Part shown: piece by piece, positions 17,612 to 24,663 of the stretch | Position numbering within the stretch: position 1 is the first letter of the stretch | Layout: every line of letters starts with the position of its first letter | NCBI GenBank assembly: GCA_039820405.1 | Contig: JBCBQC010000051.1 | Coordinates: 1 to 45,636, forward strand | Length of the DNA stretch: 45,636 nucleotides | From: CALLVY01 sp937899855 | GTDB lineage: Bacteria > Bacteroidota > Bacteroidia > Chitinophagales > Saprospiraceae | Direction of reading: 5' to 3' | The notes under the pieces: generated by a model | What the model saw: only the letters and a program-made list of their open reading frames with translations | The model's database searches: none | What the model was told of the DNA's origin: nothing | Program-made: the position numbers and the translations under genes

Positions 17612-18529
17612 ATGTTTCACACTCGCCTTGTTTTACTCACCGGCCTCCTCGTTCTCTGCTCCGCCTGTGTGGGAAAGAAAAAACACCTGGAGGCCCTCCA
17701 AAGCCTGGAGACCAAATACCAAACCGAGATCGAAGAAAAGACCACCCGTTGGACCAGCGATCTCCAACGAGCCAATAGCACCATCGGCAGTCTCGAATTG
17801 CGATTGGCCGAGCGCAAGGGGGAAAACAATGCCCTGGTAGCGATGCAGGACAAACTGGAGGGAAGGATTGAGCGGCTCAAACAAGAGTTGGAAAACCAGG
17901 GCGTGCAATCCCAATCCACCAGTCAAAACCTGCGGGAAGAAATCCGTCAGAAAGAGGCCACCATCCAAAGCTTGCGGACTTTGCAGCGCCGCGTCAACGA
18001 GGAGCTGGAAAAGAACCTGACGCTGCTCGGAAGCCTGGCCAATGATGTACAGGCCATTCTGGGCAGCTACCCAGAGGAGCAATACGCAGTGATGACGAGT
18101 GCGGTACGGGTGAAGGTGGCGCTGTCGGAAAAGCTGCTGTTTCGCCGCAACAGCACCAGCACCGTATCGAGCCAGGCGGACGCCCTGCTGTCGTCGATGG
18201 CCCTGCTGTTGGAGCGTTACCCCAGTATGGACGTGGTCGTGATGGGGCATACGGACAACCGCCCCCCGCGCAACAAAGCCTACAAGGACAACTGGAACGT
18301 CAGCTCCATTCGCGCCGCCATCATCACCCGCCAGTTGGTCGACGATTACGACGTCAGCCCCAATCAAATCCTGGCGGCGGGCAAGGGCGAATTTGCCCCC
18401 ATGGCCTCCAACGAAACCAGCGAGGGCCGCGCCAGCAATCGCCGCATTGAGCTGCGCTTTCAGCCCCGCCAGGAGGACCTCATTCGTGTGGTCCAGCAAA
18501 TTCTGGGGGAGGATAGTGGTGGAAAGTAG
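17612..18529 (+). CDS. OmpA-family outer-membrane lipoprotein with coiled coil, 305 aa
   Basis: The N-terminus is a lipoprotein signal with lipobox LCSAC, Cys at residue 19. Residues about 28-150 are a coiled coil (ETKYQTEIEEKTTRW onward). The C-terminal OmpA/MotB-like peptidoglycan-binding domain spans about 165-290 and has the family motifs VVVMGHTDNRPP, NWNVSSIRAAIITRQL, ILAAGKGEFAP and RASNRRIELRF. The protein should tether the outer membrane to the cell wall. The coil before the domain is longer than in classical Pal. It is preceded by a 200-bp gap holding the upstream terminator and a possible TAAATTTC -7 element. Confidence 0.92.
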   Translation: MFHTRLVLLTGLLVLCSACVGKKKHLEALQSLETKYQTEIEEKTTRWTSDLQRANSTIGSLELRLAERKGENNALVAMQDKLEGRIERLKQELENQGVQSQSTSQNLREEIRQKEATIQSLRTLQRRVNEELEKNLTLLGSLANDVQAILGSYPEEQYAVMTSAVRVKVALSEKLLFRRNSTSTVSSQADALLSSMALLLERYPSMDVVVMGHTDNRPPRNKAYKDNWNVSSIRAAIITRQLVDDYDVSPNQILAAGKGEFAPMASNETSEGRASNRRIELRFQPRQEDLIRVVQQILGEDSGGK

Positions 18530-18537
18530 TACATTTG
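18530..18537 (+). promoter_or_regulatory. Orphan -7 promoter element after the OmpA gene
   Basis: TACATTTG is a perfect TAnnTTTG match starting at the base after the OmpA gene stop. No open reading frame of useful size lies downstream on the same strand before the insertion sequence. Confidence 0.45.
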
Positions 18538-18785
18538 CAAAAAATAAAAATACGAAATATTAAAAAAATTATCCGCCTTAACCACTGATAACCAGTCCAT
18601 TACAAGTCATTTACATTTTTTATTTTTTAATGTTTATGGAATTTCTCCCTTCGGAGCGTCTATGTGGGGAAGTTTCTCATTCTAGAAGGGGAAAGTTCCT
18701 TGGTAGTTAAACCGACCGGAGTGAGAAACTCTGGGTCTGGGTAGCGGAGCTTTGCGTAGGCTTAGTGACCGCGAAGGGGTGTGCC
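18538..18785. other. Non-coding spacer between OmpA gene and IS; AT-rich then structured
   Basis: The first ~110 bp are extremely AT-rich. The rest contains an inverted repeat AGTTTCTCA (18671-18679) / TGAGAAACT (18722-18730) with a 42-base loop, plus related purine-rich stretches GGGGAAGTTTC and GGGGAAAGTTCC. No coding frame was seen. It may be what is left of an element or gene hit by the IS, or a structured leader. It is not recognised as any known RNA. Confidence 0.35.
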
Positions 18786-18803
18786 GTCCTAAAAAAAGTT
18801 GAC
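18786..18803 (+). repeat. IS left terminal inverted repeat
   Basis: GTCCTAAAAAAAGTTGAC; it matches the reverse complement of 20332-20349 with two mismatches. Confidence 0.85.
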
Positions 18804-18897
18804 TCTTGTTATTAAATAATATTAAGTAATTTTACCATGTATTGACCACTCTGATTGTACCATTTATTGTGTAGTATAAAGGTGATTTGTCCCTGGG

Positions 18898-19857
18898 CTA
18901 AGGAACGATCCGATAATAGTTCTTCCACTTTCTCGATACCCTTACTCCAGTACCATAAACATAATCTGGTGTCAAGCCACTTATACTCATATGGGGGCGA
19001 TGAGCATTGTAAAGCCCTATCTTTTTTCTTAGATAGCTTTTGGCTTGTCTCAAATTTGATACCCTAAGTTCCTCTAAATACTCTCCCTTGAGGATGCCAT
19101 TCACCCGTTCGGCTAAGGCATTATCTAAGGGATCTCCACTTTGTGTCATACTAATCGCTATCCCGTTTTTCTCTAATAACTTCACATACTTCGTACTACA
19201 GTATTGGATGCCACGATCCGAATGATGGATCAAACCGATCGGCTCCCCTCCTTGAACTCCTTGAACTCCTTGAACTCTTTTAATTACTTCCGGTGATTCA
19301 GTACGATCTCGCTCCCAGCGTTTCCTCGTCGATAAGGCCATCTTTAATGCCGATAGACTTTCTACTACCTCCAAACTCTCACCTACATGATAACCCACTA
19401 TCTTTCTGGAGTAGGCATCCGTAATTAAACTGATGTAATAAAATCCTTCCTCCACACGCCAATAAGTCAGGTCACTCACCCACAACTGATTCGGTGCCGT
19501 CGCCTCAAAACCTTGGATCAAATTCGGGTGCTTCCGGTAATGATGATAGCTCTGGGTCGTCTTCGCACTCCGCTTTCGCCTCTTTATCAGTAAGTTATGA
19601 GCCGAAAGAAGATCAAATAGCCCGTCTCTACCCAGCTTAATCCCGTGACTCGACAAAAACGTACCTAGCTCCTGATATAACTTACGAACCCCCATCTTTG
19701 GATGATCTCTTCGCAAAAGATGCACTTGCTGTAATACTAATTCTTCTTGCTTCGCTCTTTTTATCCGCCTACTTTGATGCTGGTAGTAGGCCTGCTTGCT
19801 CAAACCAAACCATCCGCAAAGCTTGATGATACTTAGCCGCGGATATAATCCCTTCAT
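18898..19857 (-). CDS. IS3-family transposase OrfB (DDE integrase), 319 aa
   Basis: An N-terminal HTH_21-like part (GLSKQAYYQH, then HPKMGVRKLYQEL) is followed by the rve integrase core. The three catalytic acidic residues are visible: Asp in WVSDLTYWRV, Asp in IHHSDRGIQYCS, and Glu in DNALAERVNGILKGEYL. The end (NAHRPHMSISGLTPDYVY) is also typical, so the enzyme looks complete. ATG 19857 is chosen; its A is the last base of the OrfA stop (TGATG), which suggests translational coupling. Three tandem 9-bp repeats at 19251-19277 encode VQGVQGVQG, inserted in a loop before the second Asp. Confidence 0.95.
   Translation of the reverse strand: MKGLYPRLSIIKLCGWFGLSKQAYYQHQSRRIKRAKQEELVLQQVHLLRRDHPKMGVRKLYQELGTFLSSHGIKLGRDGLFDLLSAHNLLIKRRKRSAKTTQSYHHYRKHPNLIQGFEATAPNQLWVSDLTYWRVEEGFYYISLITDAYSRKIVGYHVGESLEVVESLSALKMALSTRKRWERDRTESPEVIKRVQGVQGVQGGEPIGLIHHSDRGIQYCSTKYVKLLEKNGIAISMTQSGDPLDNALAERVNGILKGEYLEELRVSNLRQAKSYLRKKIGLYNAHRPHMSISGLTPDYVYGTGVRVSRKWKNYYRIVP
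19251..19277. repeat. Tandem 9-bp repeat inside OrfB (3 copies)
   Basis: CTTGAACTC is repeated three times head to tail and in frame, adding a VQG tripeptide array to the transposase. Confidence 0.8.
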
Positions 19858-20315
19858 CACTTTGATGGTTTGGTATTGGACTTTTTTCTGATCTTAATCT
19901 TTAGGCTTTGTTCCGCTATACTAATCATCTTGCAGTAAGCAGTGGCCTCCAGCTGGGAATCCTGCAATTGCTGCTCCAATGAAGCTATCTGGGCACGCAA
20001 TTGACGTAATTCCGATGAGGTGGCATCTTCCTCAGACGATTTGGAGCGCTTTGACTTATTTGACCTATTTGACTTACTTGACATCTGATCCTTCCTTTGC
20101 GGACGACGACGACGAGGGGGACTCTTTTCATAGCCCAAACGACGCATCCATTTGATAAGCTGACCATGCTCTTCGCTCTGACCACTATATTTCTCCCAGA
20201 TCGCTTGTTTGGTCTGACTGGAGCGAAGATACTCTTTTACGATCTTTTCGCGTTCCGACCAACTAAAATCCTTACTCGTTTTTAATCCTGATTTAGATTG
20301 ACTCTTTCGGTGCAT
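19857..20315 (-). CDS. IS3-family OrfA (helix-turn-helix), 152 aa
   Basis: The N-terminal half holds a transposase-8-like helix-turn-helix (WSEREKIVKEYLRSSQTKQA, then LIKWMRRLGYEK). A basic Lys/Arg/Ser linker (PPRRRRPQRKDQ and SNRSNKSKRSKS) follows, then a C-terminal leucine-zipper-like coil (ELRQLRAQIASLEQQLQDSQ). The frame extends upstream to a TTG codon, but that lies in the terminal repeat, so ATG 20315 is preferred. OrfA gives DNA recognition and multimerisation. The usual frameshift fusion OrfAB was not identified; the gene instead overlaps OrfB by one base. Confidence 0.88.
   Translation of the reverse strand: MHRKSQSKSGLKTSKDFSWSEREKIVKEYLRSSQTKQAIWEKYSGQSEEHGQLIKWMRRLGYEKSPPRRRRPQRKDQMSSKSNRSNKSKRSKSSEEDATSSELRQLRAQIASLEQQLQDSQLEATAYCKMISIAEQSLKIKIRKKSNTKPSK
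20051..20083. repeat. Tandem 9-bp repeat inside OrfA (about 3.5 copies)
   Basis: TTGACTTAT, TTGACCTAT, TTGACTTAC and a partial fourth unit are consecutive and encode the Ser/Asn/Lys/Arg-rich linker. Confidence 0.7.
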
Positions 20316-20331
20316 TTTTGACCATTTTGTG

Positions 20332-20349
20332 GTCAACCTATTTTAGGAC
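20332..20349 (-). repeat. IS right terminal inverted repeat
   Basis: On the minus strand it reads GTCCTAAAATAGGTTGAC, paired with 18786-18803. Confidence 0.85.
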
Positions 20350-20515
20350 AAGACAGGGCGTCGTTAGAGTCGATGCCTTAAGGGTGGGCCCACCCAAGCC
20401 CCGAATGCTACCTTCCCCTCCCAAGTCTTCAATTTCAAACCCCTTCATCAGGCCATGGGGAGCGCTGGGTAGAGCCGCAGGATTCAGAGAAGGAAAATAC
20501 AAAGCCCCAATTCCA

Positions 20516-21052
20516 CTAAAAACTATTCTTCCACATCATCGACTCGACGGGCTTGTTGCTCCGCTCGACGTATTTCGCGTTGGTTTTGCGGTTGTAATAG
20601 TTTTCAATATCGCCTTCGACTTGAAAGTAAATCAGCTGCCCAATCGGCATCCCGGCGTATACCCGGACGGGCTGTACACAGGAAATTTCCAGGGTCCAAA
20701 AATTGCAAAAGCCCACATCGCCCTTACCCGCCGTAGCGTGGATGTCAATGCCCAGACGGCCCACGCTCGACTTGCCCTCCAAGAAGGGTACGGCATTGTG
20801 CGTCTCCGTATACTCCTGGGTCACGCCCAGGTACAGCGTTCCGGGGTGGAGCAAAAACCCATCTTCCGGGATCTCGAGGTAATCGATCCGATTGTGCTGC
20901 CGGGCGTCCAGCACGCGATTTTGGTAGAGCCCCAGCGTGCCTCCCAGATGAACGTCGTAAGAGTTGGTCCCCAAACAGTCGCGCTGGAAAGGTTCGATGA
21001 CGATTTCATTTTGGGCAATGCCCTCCAGAATTTTTTTATCCGAAAGAATCAT
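20516..21052 (-). CDS. dcd: dCTP deaminase, 178 aa
   Basis: The protein begins MILSDKKILEGI; the frame is open further upstream, but this start matches the family. Motifs include GTNSYDVHLGG, LLHPGTLYLGVTQEY, GKSSVGRLGI, HATAGKGDVGF and the catalytic Glu122 in WTLEIS. The last residues (NAKYVERSNKPVESMMW) are the usual C-terminal lid. It makes dUTP from dCTP in pyrimidine nucleotide synthesis, and the length is standard. It lies between the IS and a TIR protein gene from which it is divergent, 182 bp apart. Deaminases of this family can act against phages, but this sequence looks like a normal housekeeping enzyme. Confidence 0.96.
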   Translation of the reverse strand: MILSDKKILEGIAQNEIVIEPFQRDCLGTNSYDVHLGGTLGLYQNRVLDARQHNRIDYLEIPEDGFLLHPGTLYLGVTQEYTETHNAVPFLEGKSSVGRLGIDIHATAGKGDVGFCNFWTLEISCVQPVRVYAGMPIGQLIYFQVEGDIENYYNRKTNAKYVERSNKPVESMMWKNSF

Positions 21053-21202
21053 GTTCTTGTATTGATTAGCGCCGACGCTTCCACGATCGCCAGCCAAAGC
21101 TTTTCCCAATTCGGGCTCCCCCAATGGAGGGCCGACAAAGCTAGTGATTTGACCGCATTTTTCCGCCACTTCTCCCCCAAAACAAAGTCCTGGCCTTGAT
21201 AT

Positions 21203-21233
21203 TACGGAAAAGTAAAATTTGTTTATTTTACGG
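21203..21233. promoter_or_regulatory. Candidate operator/promoter before the TIR-WG gene
   Basis: An inverted repeat GTAAAA (21212-21217) / TTTTAC (21226-21231) is overlaid on a direct repeat TTACGG (21203-21208 and 21228-21233). The site ends one base before the start codon and includes TAAAATTTG, a -7-like element with one extra base. A repressor bound here would block initiation; that is inference. Confidence 0.35.
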
Positions 21234-21234
21234 C

Positions 21235-23496
21235 ATGAATCACCCCAACCTCCCCGTATTCATCAGCCACGCCGAGCGGGACGCCGCGTACCTCGCCCAA
21301 TTTGGCCTCCACCTCAAAAACCTCGAAAAACTCCAACTCCTCCGAGTCTGGCATTCCGGCCTCATCCCAGTCGGCGCCAACCGGCAGGCCCAAATCCAAA
21401 GCCAACTCGACGAAGCCCAAATCATTCTCCTCCTCCTCAGCCCCGACTTCCTCGCCGCCCCCCACACCTGGCAGCAATTGGAACGGGCCCTCCAACGACG
21501 CGACGAGGAAAACGTCCTCCTCCTGCCCATCTACCTCCGCCCCTGTTACTGGCAGGACCACGAAAACCTGCGCCACCTCCAAGTCCTGCCCCGATCCAAA
21601 CGCCCCATCAATACCCACGCTGACGTAGATACCGCCTACACCGAGGTCGTGAGCGAACTGGCCGCCATCGTTCGCCAGCATTTTCAACTTACCGACGCTC
21701 CCGCTCCCCCCCAACCAGCCTTTTCGATCGGACAGCAACTGCCCCTGCGTACCCCCCTTCTCCCTTCCCCCCCCGCCGATAGCACGCCTACCCATTTCCC
21801 TCGTATTACCGCCCTCCAGGTGGACGGCTACTACGGTCTGCTCAATGAGCAATTGCAACTGATTACCGAATTCGTCTACGAAGCCACTACCGAGGCCCGG
21901 GAAGGATGGATGGGCGTAAAATTTCGGGGCCGTTGGGGTTTTGTCGACCACCGGGGACAGTGGCTGATCGAACCGACCTACGTGGCGGCCCGTCCCTTTA
22001 GCGAAGGCCTCGCCGCCATTAGCGATGGGCAATACTGGGGCTTTGTCGATACCCGGGGCCAGGTGACCATCCCGCCGCGCTACGAGGCTGTGGGCGACTT
22101 TCGGGAGGGCCACGCCGTGGTGATGGTCAACCAAAAGTTGGGTTACCTCAATACCCGGGGGAAGTTGGTCGTACCCGCTCAGTACACCGGTGCCAAACCC
22201 TTTGGCGAGGGCTTGGCCAAAGTGCAGCAGGGAAGTCAATGGGGCTTTATCAACGCCCAGAACGAAGTGGTCATCCCCTTTGAATACGAGGAGGCCGGGA
22301 GCAACGTTTTCGCCGGTGGCCTGGCCTTTATCACGCAAGCCGGACAGATGGGAGCCCTCAACCGGGCGGGGGAATGGGTCCTTGCCCCGGGAGATTTCCC
22401 CCCCAGCTACACCGAATTCAACATTGAGACCGGAGGCCAGCGCACTAGCTACCGTTGCCTGGCTACGCCCGAGCGGGGCCACCTCCTACTCGACCGCGAG
22501 CTGCGGATCATCGCGCAGTTGGGGGAGCTCTGGCTCGTACACCACTTTTACGACCGGCAGTTGGGCAATTACTTTGCAGTTTGCCCAAAGTCGCAATTGG
22601 TCGAAGGGGGTGAGCAGCGACTGGGGCTCTGCGACGCCGAAGGTCGGGTGCTGATGCCTTGTGACTTGGACGAGATCACCGACTTGGGCCGGGGCCTATT
22701 GGCGGGCCGCCGCCAGGACAAGTGGGGCCTACTCCGGGTCGACGCGACGCCCCTGACGCCCTTTCACTACGAAGCCATTTACGCCGCCTGCGACCAATTG
22801 GTCAAGGTGGAGCAAAACAGAAAATTTGGTGCCGTCGACTGGGAAGGACAGGTGATCTATCCCAGTATATACGAAGAGATCAACATCTACACCTCCGGGG
22901 CGATTTTACTGTACAAGGCGGAAAAGTGGAGCTTTAATGATCGGCGGGGGAAGGCGGTCAATCGGAGGGGCTACTCGGAATATCGCTTGAGCCGCGGTGG
23001 CTGGTTTGTCGTCAAACGTGGGGAGCGTTTTGGTTTTGTGGATGCGGAAGGGGCGGAAAAAATTGCCTGTCAGTACCTCCAGGTGGGCGACTTTTCCGAG
23101 GGCTTGTGCTGGGTCATTACCGAAGAACAGACGGTGGGGTTTATCGATGGACGGGGCCAATGGCAAATTCCGGCGGAATATCTGGGGGCGGGTCCTTTTT
23201 CGGAAGGTTTGGCGGCAGTGGCGCAGGATGTGGGGGGCTGGCTGTCTACGGACATTCGCTTTGGCTACGTGGATCGCAGCGGGAGCCTCGTCATTGACTG
23301 TCGGTACGAAAAAGCGGCCGTGTTTCGGGAGGGGGCGGCGCCGGTGCGGCAGGAGGGGAAATGGGGCTTTATCAAAAAGGATGGAACCAAATTGACCCAC
23401 TTCATCTACGAGGAGGTCGAATATTTTATCAATGGAGTCGCCCGGGTCAAGCAAAACGGCAAATGGGGGTCCATCACTTGGAACAAGCGCAGCTAG
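21235..23496 (+). CDS. TIR-domain protein with WG (KWG) repeats, 753 aa
   Basis: ATG 21235 begins MNHPNLPVFISHAERD, the start of a TIR domain (residues about 6-145). SPDFLAAPHTWQQLERAL matches the TIR loop/helix that carries the catalytic Glu of NAD+-cleaving TIRs: Trp79 and Glu83 keep the W-x-x-x-E spacing. The domain also has IILLLLSPDF and LLPIYLRPCYW. A Pro-rich linker at about 150-190 leads to roughly 13-14 WG repeats to the end (WGFVDHRGQWLIEPTY, FSEGLAAI and many variants), forming a long beta array. TIR domains in bacteria are often NADases in anti-phage defence, with the attached repeats acting as a sensor; the role here is inferred. There is no signal peptide, so it should be cytosolic. 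Its stop overlaps that of the convergent WD40 gene. Confidence 0.9.
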   Translation: MNHPNLPVFISHAERDAAYLAQFGLHLKNLEKLQLLRVWHSGLIPVGANRQAQIQSQLDEAQIILLLLSPDFLAAPHTWQQLERALQRRDEENVLLLPIYLRPCYWQDHENLRHLQVLPRSKRPINTHADVDTAYTEVVSELAAIVRQHFQLTDAPAPPQPAFSIGQQLPLRTPLLPSPPADSTPTHFPRITALQVDGYYGLLNEQLQLITEFVYEATTEAREGWMGVKFRGRWGFVDHRGQWLIEPTYVAARPFSEGLAAISDGQYWGFVDTRGQVTIPPRYEAVGDFREGHAVVMVNQKLGYLNTRGKLVVPAQYTGAKPFGEGLAKVQQGSQWGFINAQNEVVIPFEYEEAGSNVFAGGLAFITQAGQMGALNRAGEWVLAPGDFPPSYTEFNIETGGQRTSYRCLATPERGHLLLDRELRIIAQLGELWLVHHFYDRQLGNYFAVCPKSQLVEGGEQRLGLCDAEGRVLMPCDLDEITDLGRGLLAGRRQDKWGLLRVDATPLTPFHYEAIYAACDQLVKVEQNRKFGAVDWEGQVIYPSIYEEINIYTSGAILLYKAEKWSFNDRRGKAVNRRGYSEYRLSRGGWFVVKRGERFGFVDAEGAEKIACQYLQVGDFSEGLCWVITEEQTVGFIDGRGQWQIPAEYLGAGPFSEGLAAVAQDVGGWLSTDIRFGYVDRSGSLVIDCRYEKAAVFREGAAPVRQEGKWGFIKKDGTKLTHFIYEEVEYFINGVARVKQNGKWGSITWNKRS

Positions 23497-24413
23497 CTTT
23501 GCCCCTCCCAAAGGATCAAGGTCCGGTCGTCACTCGCCGAAACCAAATAATCGCCCTGCCAGCGCAGGCGGTTGACCGAATTGAGGTGTCCCCCATCGCG
23601 CCGGCCCTCCAACACCTTCCGCAGTCGGTACGAGCCCGCTTCCCAAACTTTGATGGTTTTGTCGCGGCTGGCGGTAAAGAAATACGCCCCCGCCGGCTGC
23701 CAGCAGATGTCGTTGATGGTGTACAGGTGGGCGGGAATGTGTTCGACCAGGGTAACCTCACCTTCCAAATTCCAGACCTTCAATTGCGCATCGCGCCCGC
23801 CGCTGAGGAGCTGGCGCTGGTCGGGACTGTAAGCCAGGGAAAATACCGAGTTGGCGTGCGCCTTCACCAGCGTTTGCCGCAGCACCAGGCTTTCCGCATC
23901 GAGGAGGTAAATGTTTTGATCGCTCGACCCCACCGCCAGCTCTCCCCGCCGTTCGGAATAGGCCAGGCAACGCAAGCTCTCGTGCGACAGCAGCAGGCTC
24001 TCCGTACTCCGCCGCTCCGCTACGGACCAACGGCTGAGCGTTCCCCCACCACCTACGGAAAGTAAGCTATCTCCCAGTACCATAAAGTCAAAAACCCCCT
24101 TGCGGTGGTGGGCAATGTTGCGCGAACGCGCCTGATCCGCCAGGTCGATCCAGTGGAGTCCCCCCGTGAGGGTACCTGCCACCAGCAGCTGTCGTTCGGT
24201 GAAATGATGCAAGGCAAAGATATTGCCCTCGGCCTGCGCAATCACCCGGCCCGGATCGGGATTTTGCAGGTCCCATTCTACGATCCAGCCTTCGCCTCCA
24301 CCCGACAGGAGGTAACGCTCACTCCGGCCTCGCGCCAGGGCAAAAACCGCCGCCCGGTGACCGGTCAAGCGGATTCGTTCGGAGCCGATGGGTTGTTCAG
24401 TGGTATTCACCAC
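23493..24413 (-). CDS. WD40-repeat protein, seven blades, 306 aa
   Basis: Seven repeats can be counted, closing with GWIVEWD, GGLHWID, GTLSRWS, QNIYLLD, AQLKVWN, KTIKVWE and RTLILWE, which makes one complete beta-propeller with no extra domain. It has no signal peptide and is probably a cytosolic scaffold. No ATG is available; two consecutive GTG codons (24413 and 24410) follow an in-frame stop located at the edge of the MITE, so GTG initiation is assumed. Its stop codon overlaps that of the TIR-WG gene by 4 bp in the palindrome AGCTAGCT. A MITE lies directly upstream and may supply or disrupt its promoter. Confidence 0.88.
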   Translation of the reverse strand: MVNTTEQPIGSERIRLTGHRAAVFALARGRSERYLLSGGGEGWIVEWDLQNPDPGRVIAQAEGNIFALHHFTERQLLVAGTLTGGLHWIDLADQARSRNIAHHRKGVFDFMVLGDSLLSVGGGGTLSRWSVAERRSTESLLLSHESLRCLAYSERRGELAVGSSDQNIYLLDAESLVLRQTLVKAHANSVFSLAYSPDQRQLLSGGRDAQLKVWNLEGEVTLVEHIPAHLYTINDICWQPAGAYFFTASRDKTIKVWEAGSYRLRKVLEGRRDGGHLNSVNRLRWQGDYLVSASDDRTLILWEGQS

Positions 24414-24437
24414 GCGAAGATATTGAATTTGTTTTTA

Positions 24438-24624
24438 GAAGCCATCTCAAAATGTTTTTGTCGGCGAGGGAGTGGTCATTTGCGTTCCGACGAGGCGCCA
24501 AAACGGAGCGTAGCCTTCGCTACTCGACACTTTTGGCAACGAAGTAGGGGCGAAAATGACCCTGACGTAGCCCAAATCGACGAAGGAGATTCACGCCAGT
24601 AAAGGATATTTTTGAGAGGGCTTC
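24438..24624 (-). mobile_element. MITE-like palindromic element, copy 2 (187 bp)
   Basis: This is a near-identical reverse-oriented copy of 9377-9564. The left end GAAGCCATCTCAAAA is preceded by TA (24436-24437), while the right side has TG in place of TA. The arms are conserved but the centre differs: here the apical hairpin is GTAGC-cttc-GCTAC (24510-24523). It lies between the divergent WD40 and phosphopantetheinyl transferase genes. Confidence 0.8.
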
Positions 24625-24663
24625 TGGATCAATTCTCCTATATTTAACCCACAAAGCGGGATT

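Larger units (their letters stand above)
18786..20349 (-). mobile_element. IS3-family insertion sequence (~1.56 kb)
   Basis: Two minus-strand genes, an HTH OrfA and a DDE OrfB, lie between 18-bp terminal inverted repeats that match at 16 of 18 positions. The outer base beyond the right repeat gives the IS3-type TG end, while the left end reads CG, a one-base departure. No clear 3-5 bp target duplication flanks the element. Its base composition is AT-richer than the neighbouring genes, as expected for a recent arrival. Both genes appear intact. Confidence 0.88.

Noticed and set aside
18538..18785. tRNA or other known RNA in the spacer before the IS
   Set aside because: No cloverleaf, CCA end or TPsiC-like motif was found; only a simple inverted repeat is present.
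18786..20349. Target-site duplication around the IS
   Set aside because: The bases just outside the two terminal repeats (left TGC/GCC, right AAG/AGA) do not match at any length of 3-5 bp.
20516..21052. Anti-phage dCTP deaminase
   Set aside because: Sequence and length are those of the ordinary trimeric Dcd; defence enzymes of this family are usually larger or fused. Kept only as a contextual note.
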